A DNA stretch of 33,615 nucleotides from Myxococcota bacterium (GTDB lineage: Bacteria > Myxococcota_A > UBA9160 > SZUA-336), in contig DATKAO010000013.1 of the NCBI GenBank assembly GCA_035498015.1, positions 1 through 33,615 of the forward strand, given 5' to 3'. Below the pieces are notes generated by a model that was given only the letters and a program-made list of their open reading frames with translations, was not told where the DNA came from and searched no databases. This document shows, one piece after another, positions 1 to 8,063 of this stretch; position 1 is the first letter of the stretch; each line of letters opens with the position of its first letter. Both the position numbers and the translations under genes were made by a program.

Positions 1-438
1 GCCGACGAGCCGGTCTCGTCGCTCGACGTGTCGATCCAGGCGCAGATCCTGAACCTGTTGCTCGAGCTGCAGCAGCGCTTCGGGCTCGCGTACCTGTTCA
101 TCTCGCACGACCTGCGGGTGGTGCGCCACCTGTCGCGGCGCGTGGCGGTGATGTATCTGGGCCGCGTGGTCGAGAACGCGCCGGCCGAGCGGCTCTACGA
201 GCACCCGCAGCACCCCTATACGCAGGCGCTGCTGTCGGCGGTGCCCGTGCCCGAGCCGGGCGCGGGCCGGCGGCGCATCGTGCTGTCCGGCGACGTGCCG
301 AGCCCGCTCGACCCGCCGTCCGGCTGTCCGTTCCACCCGCGCTGCCCCAAGGCGATCGAGCGCTGCTCGGTCGAGCGGCCGCGCTTGCGCGAGGTCGCGC
401 CGAGTCATTTCTCGGCCTGTCACCTCGCTCCGTTCTGA
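1..438 (+). CDS. Oligopeptide/dipeptide ABC transporter ATP-binding protein, C-terminal part (5' truncated by window edge)
   Basis: The reading frame is open from base 1 and already contains the Walker B region ([11 protein letters not shown]), so the Walker A and signature motifs lie upstream of the window. The H-loop follows ([10 protein letters not shown]). The C-terminus carries the oligo_HPY extension typical of OppD/OppF/DppF ATPases, with the cysteine-rich stretch [15 protein letters not shown] and a later cysteine. The protein would sit on the cytoplasmic face and power peptide import with OppB/OppC. The matching binding protein and permeases are encoded at 3153-6462, so this is probably the OppF-type subunit of the same system. 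OppD and OppF cannot be told apart from the tail alone, so no symbol is given. Confidence 0.93.
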   Translation, partial: ADEPVSSLDVSIQAQILNLLLELQQRFGLAYLFISHDLRVVRHLSRRVAVMYLGRVVENAPAERLYEHPQHPYTQALLSAVPVPEPGAGRRRIVLSGDVPSPLDPPSGCPFHPRCPKAIERCSVERPRLREVAPSHFSACHLAPF

Positions 439-464
439 GTCGTCACTGGAGGAGTCCCAAGACC

Positions 465-794
465 ATGCGCGTCGAATACGCCTTTGACCTGTCCACCGTC
501 GACATTCCGTACTTCTCGGTCGAGAGCATGGAGGGGCCGGAAAAGCTGTTCCGGCTGGTCACGCTCGTGATGAACGTGCTCTACGTGCGGCCGCGGGTCG
601 ACGTGATCTTCCACAGCCCGAACCGGGACGACTTGCCCAAGAAGATCGCCGCGTTCGAGGCGATCGTGAAGAGCGCGCCAGCCGCGCCCGCGCTCGAGTT
701 CCGCCAGGGCAACAACGGGTCACTCGGCTCGAGCTACTACTCGTGGGTCAGCATCCACTCCAGCGGTGGGCGCGGCGCAGGCTCTCCGCGATGA
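465..794 (+). CDS. Small conserved-looking protein of unknown function (109 aa)
   Basis: I do not recognise this family. The ATG at 465 is preceded by a very good ribosome binding site (GGAGGAG, 448-454, 10 nt spacing) and starts 26 nt after the Opp ATPase stop, so it is probably co-transcribed with that gene. The product has no signal peptide or membrane segment. The first 90 residues look like a compact alpha/beta fold with alternating hydrophobics (LFRLVTLVMNVLYVRPRVDVIF). The last 15 residues are Gly/Ser/Arg-rich and overlap the convergent kinase gene by 47 nt, so the true tail is less certain than the body. It could be an accessory of the peptide transporter, but nothing in the sequence proves that. 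Confidence 0.68.
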   Translation: MRVEYAFDLSTVDIPYFSVESMEGPEKLFRLVTLVMNVLYVRPRVDVIFHSPNRDDLPKKIAAFEAIVKSAPAAPALEFRQGNNGSLGSSYYSWVSIHSSGGRGAGSPR

Positions 795-2010
795 CGTCGC
801 GGCGCAGGGCGCCGGGCTCGTCGCCGGTCTCGCTCCCGGCGAGATAGGCGGCGAGCGCCCGCTCGCGCAGCGCGGCGGGCACGAGGTCGGGCAGGGCGGC
901 GTTGAGCTGGGCCAGGTTCTTCACCCGGCGCCGGCGACTCACCCGCGCCGAGAAGCGCACGCGGCCGTAGTCCAGCAGCACGGCGGGCTCGCCCGGGCGC
1001 CACACCACGTTGTTGGCCTTCAGGTCGGCGTGGTAGACGCCGCGCCGGTGCGCCAGCGCGAGCAGGCCGCCCAGCGCGTCGGCCAGCTCGGCGCGCTCGA
1101 ACTCCGTACTGCGCGCGAAGTCACTCTCCACCCAGTCGAGGAGCGTCGGGCCGCCGTCCGACATGACGAGCCAGGGGCCCGCCCAGGCGACGGGCGTGCA
1201 CACGCCGATGCCGCGCGCGGCGAGCCCGTTGCCGCCCAGCCAGGCGCGCCGTGCCGCCGCGCGGCTCGGGAAGCGCTTGAGCACGAAGGGCGCGGCGCGG
1301 TAGAGCGCGCCGCCGGCGCTGGTCTTGAACGGCACGGCGTTCGCGCACGCGGCGAGCGCGCGCGCGAGTGACTCGGGGTCGGCGTCGCGGCGGCGGAAGC
1401 CGCTCTCGCCGGCGTGCGCGAAGGCGGTGAAGCCGCCGCTCTCCTGCAGGCAGCGCAGGCTGCGGCTGCGCCAGCGCCGCTGCGCGCGGCGGTCGCGCCA
1501 GAAGCGCACGGGCTCGAGCTCGGCGGGCAGCGGATCGAGCAGCGAGTAGGCGAAGAAGCCCAGCTCGCGGCGGCGCAGCACGCCCGGCACCCAGGGCAGG
1601 AAGCGCGCGCGCTGCAGGTCGAGAAAGATCACCGCGCCCTCGCGCAGCAACAGGTTCCCCAGGTGCAGGTCGTTGTGCAGCATGCCGCGCCGGTGCGCGT
1701 CGTCGAGCGCGCGCCGCAGGAGCGGCAGGTCGGCGCGCGCCGCCGGCCGCGCGCCCGCCTGCCAGCGCGTGGCGGTCCAGTCCGGGCCCACCGCCAGCGT
1801 GTCCGGCACGGGAATGCCGCGCGCGCGGGCGGCGGCCAGCGCGCCCGCTTCGCGCGCCGCGGTCTCCGGCCGGTCGAGGTAGACCTTCAGCACCGCGTCG
1901 CCGGCGCGCGCGGTGACGCGCGCGCGGTTGCGCTTCAGCACCTCGACACCGTCCGGTGTCACGCCGGTGCGCAGCTCCGCGGCGAGCTTCGCGAGCTCGG
2001 CCTCGCTCAA
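748..2010 (-). CDS. Tandem lipopolysaccharide-kinase-like protein (two WaaP/Kdo-kinase-type domains)
   Basis: The predicted 420-residue cytoplasmic protein contains two successive small kinase domains of the lipopolysaccharide kinase (WaaP/KdkA/InaA) type. Domain 1 has the ATP-binding lysine near residue 42 (VLKVY), the catalytic loop HNDLHLGN at 112-119 and the metal-binding Asp near 131 (LDLQ). Domain 2 repeats the pattern: FVLKRF near 245, HADLKANN at 327-334 and DYGRV near 347. Both active sites look intact. The likely role is ATP-dependent phosphorylation of LPS core sugars. The upstream WaaG-like glycosyltransferase supports this, since E. coli has a waaQ-waaG-waaP order. I chose TTG at 2010, which overlaps the glycosyltransferase stop as TTGA and has GGGAG 11 nt upstream. 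GTG at 2028 is the alternative. Confidence 0.85.
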   Translation of the reverse strand: MSEAELAKLAAELRTGVTPDGVEVLKRNRARVTARAGDAVLKVYLDRPETAAREAGALAAARARGIPVPDTLAVGPDWTATRWQAGARPAARADLPLLRRALDDAHRRGMLHNDLHLGNLLLREGAVIFLDLQRARFLPWVPGVLRRRELGFFAYSLLDPLPAELEPVRFWRDRRAQRRWRSRSLRCLQESGGFTAFAHAGESGFRRRDADPESLARALAACANAVPFKTSAGGALYRAAPFVLKRFPSRAAARRAWLGGNGLAARGIGVCTPVAWAGPWLVMSDGGPTLLDWVESDFARSTEFERAELADALGGLLALAHRRGVYHADLKANNVVWRPGEPAVLLDYGRVRFSARVSRRRRVKNLAQLNAALPDLVPAALRERALAAYLAGSETGDEPGALRRDVIAESLRRAHRWSGC

Positions 2011-3098
2011 CGGCGGCGCCGCTCCCACAGCGCCCACACCGCGTCGGCGTGCGCGGCCCAGGTGTGGCGCTCCGCGACGCGCCGCGCGGCGCCGCCCATC
2101 TCGCGCAGCCGCGCGGGGTCGTCGAGCGCGCGGAAGGCGGACGAGAAGTCGTCGGCGCACAGGAAGCCGCTCACGCCCGGCTCGACCAGCTCGGCGGCGC
2201 CGTTGTCGAGCGTGGTCGCGACCGGCACGCCCGCGGCCATGGCCTCGAGACAGGCGTTGGCGAACGGGTCGTAGCGCGTGGGCAGCACGAACAGGTCGGC
2301 GGCGGCGCACACTGCGGGCAGGTCGGGCCGGAGGCCCAGGAAGCGCACGCGCTCGCACACGCCCAGTGACTCGGCCTGGGCGCGGAACGGGCGCGCGTCG
2401 CCCGAGCCCGCCACGGCCAGCTGCGCCTTCACGCCCGCGCGGGCCAGGCCCGCGATCGCGCGGTCCAAACCCTTGCGCGCGAAGCCGCTGCCCGCGAACA
2501 GGGCGATCGGGCCGTCGGCCCCGAGCTCCGCGCGCAGCCGCGGCAGCGCCGCTTCGCGCAGGCGCGGGTGGAAGCGCTCGAGGTCGACGCCGTTGTAGAT
2601 CACCTCGAGTCTCGCGGCCGGCACGCCGTGGCGGCGCGCGATCTCGTCCGCCGCGAAACGCGAGTTGCACAGCACGGTCTGGGTCGGGTCGGCGAAGGCC
2701 GCGCCCTCGATGGCCAGGATCACCGCGTGACGGGGCGAGAGCCGCCGCAGGGCAGGGCGCGCGTACACGCGCTCCATGTAGGCCGCGTGACTCCCGCCGC
2801 CCGCGCGGTACACCGTCTGGCGGCGCGTGCGCGAGTAGCCCTGCACCACGTCGAAGCCGCCTCGAGCCGCCGCGGCCGCCGTGCGGCGCGAGAACTCCAG
2901 AACGCGCAGCGGCTGCCAGAACGCCGGGCCGCCGAGTCTCTCCACGCGCACGCCGGGGGGCGGCTCGCCGACCGATTCCCGGCACAGCACCGTGAGACCG
3001 AGCGCTCGCCTGCCCAGCTCGCTCGCGAGCGCGAACGCGGCCGCCTCGACCCCGCCGGGGCCGGGCCGGAAGCTCTCGATCGAGATCGCCGCGCGCAC
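2007..3098 (-). CDS. WaaG-like glycosyltransferase (GT4 family, LPS core)
   Basis: This 363-aa protein has the two-lobed GT-B layout of family GT4. The N-terminal domain holds a Gly-rich acceptor loop (GPGGVEAAAFAL) and the C-terminal domain has a GxGxxRKGxDRAI-type stretch (FAGSGFARKGLDRAI). The donor-binding ExxxE-like region reads FANACLEAMAAGVPVATT. The combination NSRFAADEI...VIYNGVDLERF plus the RKGLDR segment resembles WaaG, the UDP-glucose:heptosyl-LPS glucosyltransferase. The probable role is adding a hexose to the LPS inner core at the inner membrane. GTG at 3098 is chosen because the next upstream in-frame starts would extend the gene through oppA on the other strand. The stop overlaps the kinase start, so the two are translationally coupled. 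Confidence 0.88.
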   Translation of the reverse strand: MRAAISIESFRPGPGGVEAAAFALASELGRRALGLTVLCRESVGEPPPGVRVERLGGPAFWQPLRVLEFSRRTAAAAARGGFDVVQGYSRTRRQTVYRAGGGSHAAYMERVYARPALRRLSPRHAVILAIEGAAFADPTQTVLCNSRFAADEIARRHGVPAARLEVIYNGVDLERFHPRLREAALPRLRAELGADGPIALFAGSGFARKGLDRAIAGLARAGVKAQLAVAGSGDARPFRAQAESLGVCERVRFLGLRPDLPAVCAAADLFVLPTRYDPFANACLEAMAAGVPVATTLDNGAAELVEPGVSGFLCADDFSSAFRALDDPARLREMGGAARRVAERHTWAAHADAVWALWERRRR

Positions 3099-3152
3099 CG
3101 CCCGAGAGTAGCCTGGCGACCGCGCGCAATCCCCACTAACTGATTCGCGCGG

Positions 3153-4709
3153 ATGCGAACGCGCGGCGCGCTGCTCTCCCTCTTCGCGGTGCTCGCGACC
3201 GCCTGCCTGCGCGGCCAGGACCGCGCCCCCGCGCGCGTGCTGCGCATCAACCTCGAGACCGAGCCGCCCACGCTCGACTGGAACCTGGCCACCGACGGCG
3301 TGTCGATCGTGGCGATCGAGCAGCTCATGCGCGGGCTGACTCGGCTGGGCCCCGACCTCGTGCCGCAGCCCGATCTCGCAGAGAGCTGGCGGGTTTCGGA
3401 CGACGGTCGCACGTACACCTTCAACCTGCGCCCGGGCGTCTTGTGGAGCGACGGCGTGCCGCTGCGCGCGCAGCACTTCGTGGACTCGTGGCAGCGGCTG
3501 CTCGATCCGAAGACCGCCGCCGAGTACGCCTACAGCCTGTTCGGCATCCACAACGCGCGCGCGTTCAACTCGGGTCAGCTCCGCGACTTCGCGCAGGTCG
3601 GCGTGCGCGCGCCCGACGACCGCACGCTCGTGGTCGAGCTCGACGCGCCGCTGGTCTACTTCCCGGCGCTGGTGAACTTCATGGTGACCTTCCCGCTGCG
3701 CGCGGACCTGGTCGCGCGCTTCGGCGAGCGCTGGACCGACCCGGGGAACCTGGTGACTCTAGGGCCGTTCGTGCTCGAGGAGTGGCGCCACGACTACCGG
3801 CTCGTGCTGCGCGCGAACGAGCGCTACTGGGCGGGCCGCCCGGCGCTCGACCGGATCTACGCGTACATGGTCACCGAGGGCAGCACGGCGCTGGTCCTGT
3901 TCGAGCAGGGTCTGCTCGACCTGGTGCGCATTCCGTCGCTCGAGATCCGCCGCTATGTGGGCCGGCCCGAGTATCTGCGCCAGCCGCTGCTGCGCGGCTA
4001 CTACTACGGCTTCAACGTGAAGAAGCCGCCCTTCGACGACGTGCGCGTGCGCCGCGCGTTCGCGCTCGCGATCGACCGCTCGAAGTTCCCCGAGGTGCTG
4101 CGCGGCGGTGAGCAGCCCTGGCCCTCGTGGATCCCGCCCGGCATGCCCTACGCGAACCCCGCGCTCGGCCTGCGCTTCGATCCCGAGCGCGCGCGCTCAC
4201 TCCTGCGCGAAGCCGGCGTCGACCCGGCCACGCTGCCGCCGGTCGCGATCGTCTACAACAACGACCAGACGCACAAGCTGGTCGCCGAGCTGGTGCAGGC
4301 GTTCTGGCGCGACAACCTGGGCGTGCGGGTCGAGCTCCAGAACCGCGAGTGGAAGGTGTTCCTCGCCGAGGTCACGCACGACCCGCCGGCGGTCTTCCGC
4401 ATGGGCTGGGGCGCCGATTTCCCCGACCCCGACAACTTCATGAATCTCTTCACGTCCGAGAGCGAGAACAACCACACGCGCTGGGGGAATCACGCCTACG
4501 ACGACCGGGTGGAGCGCGCGGCGCGCGAGCCCGATCCCGCGCGCCGCCAGGCGCTCTACGACGAGGCGCAGCGCATCCTCGTGGAAGAAGACGTGCCGAT
4601 CGTGCCGCTGTTCGTGACCTCGGCGAACTTCGCGCTGCAGCCGCGGGTGCGCGGCTTCGTGCCCAGCCCCCTCGACCTGTTCTTCTTCGACCAGGTCCAC
4701 ACCGAGTGA
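3153..4709 (+). CDS. oppA: Oligopeptide ABC transporter substrate-binding lipoprotein (SBP_bac_5 family)
   Basis: A 518-aa family 5 solute-binding protein. The N-terminus is a lipoprotein-type signal (RTRGALLSLFAVLATAC) with the acylated Cys at about residue 18, although the -3 residue is Ala rather than the usual Leu. The family hallmarks follow in order: EPPTLDWN, LAESWRVSDDGRTYTFNLRPG, FVDSWQRLLDPKTAAEYAYS, FNVKKPPFDDVRVRRAFALAID and the C-terminal HTRWGNHAYDDRV. The FVDSWQRL-DPKTA segment is closer to OppA than to DppA. It would bind peptides in the periplasm and deliver them to OppB/OppC. Its stop overlaps the oppB start by four bases. No strong ribosome binding site is visible, but the ATG gives a good signal peptide. 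Confidence 0.94.
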   Translation: MRTRGALLSLFAVLATACLRGQDRAPARVLRINLETEPPTLDWNLATDGVSIVAIEQLMRGLTRLGPDLVPQPDLAESWRVSDDGRTYTFNLRPGVLWSDGVPLRAQHFVDSWQRLLDPKTAAEYAYSLFGIHNARAFNSGQLRDFAQVGVRAPDDRTLVVELDAPLVYFPALVNFMVTFPLRADLVARFGERWTDPGNLVTLGPFVLEEWRHDYRLVLRANERYWAGRPALDRIYAYMVTEGSTALVLFEQGLLDLVRIPSLEIRRYVGRPEYLRQPLLRGYYYGFNVKKPPFDDVRVRRAFALAIDRSKFPEVLRGGEQPWPSWIPPGMPYANPALGLRFDPERARSLLREAGVDPATLPPVAIVYNNDQTHKLVAELVQAFWRDNLGVRVELQNREWKVFLAEVTHDPPAVFRMGWGADFPDPDNFMNLFTSESENNHTRWGNHAYDDRVERAAREPDPARRQALYDEAQRILVEEDVPIVPLFVTSANFALQPRVRGFVPSPLDLFFFDQVHTE

Positions 4710-5632
4710 TTCGCCTGGCGCTCGGGCGCGCGGCAGCCGCCATCCCCGTGCTCTGGGCGGTGGCCACGCTGACGTTCCTGTTGCTGCGCTTCCTGCCCGG
4801 CGGGCCGTTCGACAAGGAGCGCAGCCTGCCGCCCGAGATCATGCGCAACCTCGCGCACCGCTACGCGCTCGACCGGCCCGTGAGCGAGCAGTACGCCGAC
4901 TATCTCGAGCGCGTGGTGCGCGGCGACCTCGGGCCCTCGTACAAATACCTGGGCCGCGACGTGGCCGACATCGTGCGCGACGCCATGCCCGTGTCACTCG
5001 AGCTCGGCGGAGCGGCCTTCGTGCTCTCGCTCGCGGGCGGGATCGCGCTGGGGCTGGCCGCGGGCGCGCGGCGCGGCAGCGCGCTGGACCAGCTCGTGAC
5101 CCTGGGGTCACTCGTGGGCGTGTCGGCGCCGAGCTTCGTGATCGGCGCCGGTCTGATCCTCTCGTTCGGCCTGGCGCTGCGCTGGCTGCCGGCCGGTCTC
5201 TGGGAGGGGCCGGCGCACGTGATCCTGCCGGCGCTCACGCTGGCGGCGCTGCCCATGGCCTACGCGGCCCAGCTCACGCGCACGCAGGTGCTCGAGGCGC
5301 TGGACCAGGACTGGGTGCGCACGGCGCGCGCGCTCGGCGTGCCCGAGGGGCGCGTGCGCCGGCGGCACGTGCTGCGCAACGCGCTGCTCGCCGTGATGAC
5401 TTACTCGGGCCCGCTGCTCGCCAACCTGCTCACCGGCTCGTTCGTGGTGGAGCACATCTTCGCCGTGCCGGGCCTGGGCCGCTTCTTCGTGACCGCCGTC
5501 GCCAACCGCGACTACCCGCTCGTGCTGGGAGTCACTCTGGTGTACGCGGCCTTCGTGGTGCTCGCCAACCTGCTGGTCGACCTGGCCTACGCCTGGGCCG
5601 ACCCGCGCATCCGCATCGGGGGCGGCCGGTGA
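4706..5632 (+). CDS. oppB: Oligopeptide ABC transporter permease, OppB type
   Basis: A 308-aa integral membrane permease (BPD_transp_1). The first transmembrane helix (LGRAAAAIPVLWAVATLTFLL) is followed by the OppB/DppB N-terminal signature FLPGGPFD, a periplasmic segment (LDRPVSEQYADYLERVVRGDLGPSY) and further membrane segments. The EAA coupling loop is clear: RTARALGVPEGRVRRRHVLRNA. The C-terminal VEHIFAVPGLGRFFVTAVANRDYPLV is diagnostic of the OppB branch. GTG at 4706 overlaps the oppA stop as GTGA, which fixes the start. It pairs with OppC to form the translocation channel. Confidence 0.95.
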   Translation: MIRLALGRAAAAIPVLWAVATLTFLLLRFLPGGPFDKERSLPPEIMRNLAHRYALDRPVSEQYADYLERVVRGDLGPSYKYLGRDVADIVRDAMPVSLELGGAAFVLSLAGGIALGLAAGARRGSALDQLVTLGSLVGVSAPSFVIGAGLILSFGLALRWLPAGLWEGPAHVILPALTLAALPMAYAAQLTRTQVLEALDQDWVRTARALGVPEGRVRRRHVLRNALLAVMTYSGPLLANLLTGSFVVEHIFAVPGLGRFFVTAVANRDYPLVLGVTLVYAAFVVLANLLVDLAYAWADPRIRIGGGR

Positions 5633-6462
5633 GCCCTCGCGGCTGGGTGGGCGCCGGGCTGCTCGTGGTTCTCACGCTCTTCGCCGTGGCCGGAGACCGG
5701 GTCGCCGGCTACCGCTTCGACGCGCAGGACCCGGCCCACGCGCTCGAGCCGCCCTCGCGCACTCACTGGCTGGGCTGCGATGCGCTGGGCCGCGACCTTC
5801 TGGCGCGGCTGTGCGAGGGCGGCCGGGTGTCGCTCCTGGTCGCGGTGGGCGCCACCGCGCTCGCGATCGCGCTGGGGCTCGGCTACGGGGCGCTCTCGGG
5901 CTGGGTCGGCGGGCGGACCGACGCGCTGCTCATGCGCGTGATCGAGGTGCTGTACGCGCTGCCCGACGTGCTGGTGATCGTGCTCCTGATCGAGGTGCTG
6001 ACGGCCGCCTTCGGCGGGCTGCCCGATCTCTTGCGGCGGCTGTTCGCGATCGCGGTGGCGCTCGGCTTCACCGGCTTCGTGGGCGTGGCGCGCCTGGTGC
6101 GCGCGCTGGTGCTCCAGGCGCGCGAGGAGACCTGGGTCGAGGCGGCGCGCGCGAGCGGGGCCGGACCGACCCGCATCCTGATGCGGCACGTGCTGCCCAA
6201 CGTGGCGGCCCCGGTCTTGGTGAGCGCGGCGCTCCAGGTGCCGGCCGCGATCCGCGCCGAGTCGATCGTCTCGTTCATCGGCCTGGGCATCAAGCCCCCG
6301 TTCTCGAGCTGGGGCACGCTCGCGGCCGACGGCTTTGAAGCAATGCGCTCGTTCCCGCATCTGATCTTTTTTCCGTGCCTGGCGATCCTCGCTTCATTGC
6401 TCGGGTTTCATCTGCTGCGGGAGGCGCTCCAGGAAAGACTCGATCCGCGCCGGCGGCCGTGA
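5629..6462 (+). CDS. oppC: Oligopeptide ABC transporter permease, OppC type
   Basis: A 277-aa membrane permease. Features in order are a first membrane helix (VGAGLLVVLTLFAVAG), the OppC N-terminal motif HWLGCDALGRDLLARL near residues 45-60, several transmembrane helices, and the EAA loop (EAARASGAGPTRILMRHVLPN). It ends with the family-typical IVSFIGLGIKPPFSSWGTLAADGFEAM. GTG at 5629 overlaps the oppB stop by four bases. No ATPase gene follows; the only Opp ATPase visible lies upstream at 1-438, so the operon order is rearranged compared with oppABCDF. Confidence 0.94.
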   Translation: MSPRGWVGAGLLVVLTLFAVAGDRVAGYRFDAQDPAHALEPPSRTHWLGCDALGRDLLARLCEGGRVSLLVAVGATALAIALGLGYGALSGWVGGRTDALLMRVIEVLYALPDVLVIVLLIEVLTAAFGGLPDLLRRLFAIAVALGFTGFVGVARLVRALVLQAREETWVEAARASGAGPTRILMRHVLPNVAAPVLVSAALQVPAAIRAESIVSFIGLGIKPPFSSWGTLAADGFEAMRSFPHLIFFPCLAILASLLGFHLLREALQERLDPRRRP

Positions 6463-6469
6463 AAGTGTC

Positions 6470-6497
6470 TTGAACGGGCACTCTTCCGGGATAAACT
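6470..6497 (+). promoter_or_regulatory. Candidate sigma-70 promoter for the Gld-like transporter operon
   Basis: TTGAAC (6470-6475) and TAAACT (6492-6497) are separated by 16 bp in the 69-bp gap after oppC. They lie 34 bp upstream of the GTG of the ATPase gene. The stretch is markedly AT-richer than its surroundings. Seen by pattern only. Confidence 0.45.
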
Positions 6498-6531
6498 CCC
6501 GCGCGCCCATGATCCGTTCGAGGAGTCGCCC

Positions 6532-7284
6532 GTGATCCAAGCGCGAGCACTGACCAAACGTTACGGCGGACTGACTGCCATCCAGAACGTGTCGTTCGAG
6601 ATCGCCAAGGGCGAGGTGGTCGGCTTCCTGGGCCCCAACGCCGCGGGCAAGACCACCACCATGCGCATCCTGACCGGCTACATCCCGGCCTCCTCGGGCT
6701 CGGTCTCGGTGGGCGGCTTCGACGTGGCGCTCGACCCGCGCTCGGCCAAGCGAGTCACCGGCTATCTGCCCGAGACACCGCCGCTCTATCCCGAGATGCT
6801 CGTGCACGAGTATCTCCACTACGCGGCGACCCTGCACGACGTGCCGCGCGGCGAGCGCCGCGACAAGGTGGCGCGCGCGATCGCCTCGTGCGGGCTCGAG
6901 GCGGTGAGCGAGCGCGTGATCCGCACGCTCTCCAAGGGCTACCGCCAGCGTGTCGGCCTGGCGCAGGCGATCGTGCACGACCCGGCGGTGCTGATCCTGG
7001 ACGAGCCGACCGCGGGCCTCGACCCGATCCAGATCGACGAGATCCGCAAGCTGATCACGCGGCTCGCGGACGAGCAGGGCCGCACGGTCATTCTCTCCAC
7101 CCACATCATGGGCGAGGTCCAGGCCATCTGTAAGCGCGTGCTGTTGATCGCCTTCGGCAAGCTGCGGCTCGACGCCGCGCTCGACGCGTTGCAGGCCCAG
7201 GGCTCGCTCGAGCAGATGTTCCTGAGCGAGGTCGAGAAGGCCAAGCGCGAGGAGCTGGGTGGCGCAGCGGAGGGTTCGGCGTGA
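6532..7284 (+). CDS. ABC transporter ATP-binding protein, GldA-like
   Basis: A complete 250-aa ABC ATPase: Walker A GPNAAGKT at 34-41, signature LSKGYRQ at about 133, Walker B LILDEPTAGLDP at about 154, and an H-loop (LSTHIMGEV). The Walker A has Ala-Ala where Gly-Ala is usual, which should not affect function. The TGYLPETPPLYPEM Q-loop region is typical of the GldA/CcmA-like exporter ATPases of ABC-2 systems. GTG at 6532 is set by AGGAG at 6521-6525 (6 nt spacing); the ATG at 6509 is out of frame. It would energise the permease and auxiliary proteins encoded next. GldA belongs to the gliding-motility transporter of Bacteroidetes, but homologues occur in many non-gliding bacteria, so the substrate is unknown. 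Confidence 0.93.
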   Translation: MIQARALTKRYGGLTAIQNVSFEIAKGEVVGFLGPNAAGKTTTMRILTGYIPASSGSVSVGGFDVALDPRSAKRVTGYLPETPPLYPEMLVHEYLHYAATLHDVPRGERRDKVARAIASCGLEAVSERVIRTLSKGYRQRVGLAQAIVHDPAVLILDEPTAGLDPIQIDEIRKLITRLADEQGRTVILSTHIMGEVQAICKRVLLIAFGKLRLDAALDALQAQGSLEQMFLSEVEKAKREELGGAAEGSA

Positions 7285-8057
7285 GTCACGTATTCGCCAT
7301 CTGCGGGCGCGAGCTGCGCTCCATGTTCACCACGCCGGACGCCTACGTGCTGATCGGCGTCTACATGTTCTTCGCGGGCTTCGTGTTCTTCTTCAGCCTG
7401 GGCTCGTTCATCCTGGCCATCCAGCAGATCCAGGCGCTGGGCGCGACCCAGTATCTCGAAGAGTGGAACCTGCAGGACAAGGTGGTCGCCGACTCGCTCT
7501 CCACCTTCTCGATCCTGCTGGGCATCGTGGTGCCGCTTTTGGCCATGCGCGGCTTCGCCGCCGAGCGCGCGACCGGCTCGATCGAGCTCTTGCTCACCAG
7601 CCCCATCACCAGCGCCGAGATCGTGATCGGCAAGTTCCTGGCGATCGCGATCCTGCTCGCGGTCGTGACCGCGCTGACCAGCCTGTTCGTGGCGCTGCTC
7701 TTCCTGTACGGGAACCCGGAGGTCTGGCAGACCCTGTCGGGGCTGCAGATCCTGTTCCTGTACGCGCTCGCGATCGCCGCGATCTCGAGCTTCGTCTCGT
7801 CGCTCACGCGCAGCCAGATCGTCGCGGGGATCCTGGGCATCGTGATCTCGATCCTGCTGCTCTTCCTGCCCGTGGCGGGCTACTTCTCGCAGAGTGAGAC
7901 GCTGCGGAACCTGTTGATCTGGCTCGGCCCCAACACGCACCTCGAGCCGGCGCTGCGCGGCGACGTGCGCTCCGAGGACCTGGCCTACTTCGCGATCGTG
8001 GTCGTGGCCTTCCTGTCGCTCGCGCGGGCCGCGGTCGACTCACTGCGCTGGAGCTGA
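7281..8057 (+). CDS. ABC-2 type permease, GldF-like
   Basis: A 258-aa multi-spanning membrane protein with about six hydrophobic segments, e.g. DAYVLIGVYMFFAGFVFFF, FSILLGIVVPLLAMRGFA, FLAIAILLAVVTALTSLFV and GILGIVISILLLFLP. The amphipathic start HVFAICGRELRSMFTTPDAYV and the FAAERATGSIELLLTSPIT loop are characteristic of ABC-2/GldF permeases. GTG at 7281 overlaps the ATPase stop as GTGA. It forms the membrane channel for the ATPase at 6532. The transported substrate cannot be read from the sequence. Confidence 0.92.
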   Translation: MSHVFAICGRELRSMFTTPDAYVLIGVYMFFAGFVFFFSLGSFILAIQQIQALGATQYLEEWNLQDKVVADSLSTFSILLGIVVPLLAMRGFAAERATGSIELLLTSPITSAEIVIGKFLAIAILLAVVTALTSLFVALLFLYGNPEVWQTLSGLQILFLYALAIAAISSFVSSLTRSQIVAGILGIVISILLLFLPVAGYFSQSETLRNLLIWLGPNTHLEPALRGDVRSEDLAYFAIVVVAFLSLARAAVDSLRWS

Positions 8058-8063
8058 CCCGCG

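Noticed and set aside
1414-2995. Long open frames on the plus strand opposite the kinase and glycosyltransferase
   Set aside because: They are Arg/Ala-rich shadows created by high GC and have no family motifs or ribosome binding sites.
3099-3551. An upstream in-frame extension of the glycosyltransferase (to 514 aa)
   Set aside because: It runs antisense through the start of oppA, has no GT-like sequence, and GTG 3098 begins right at the conserved N-terminal strand.
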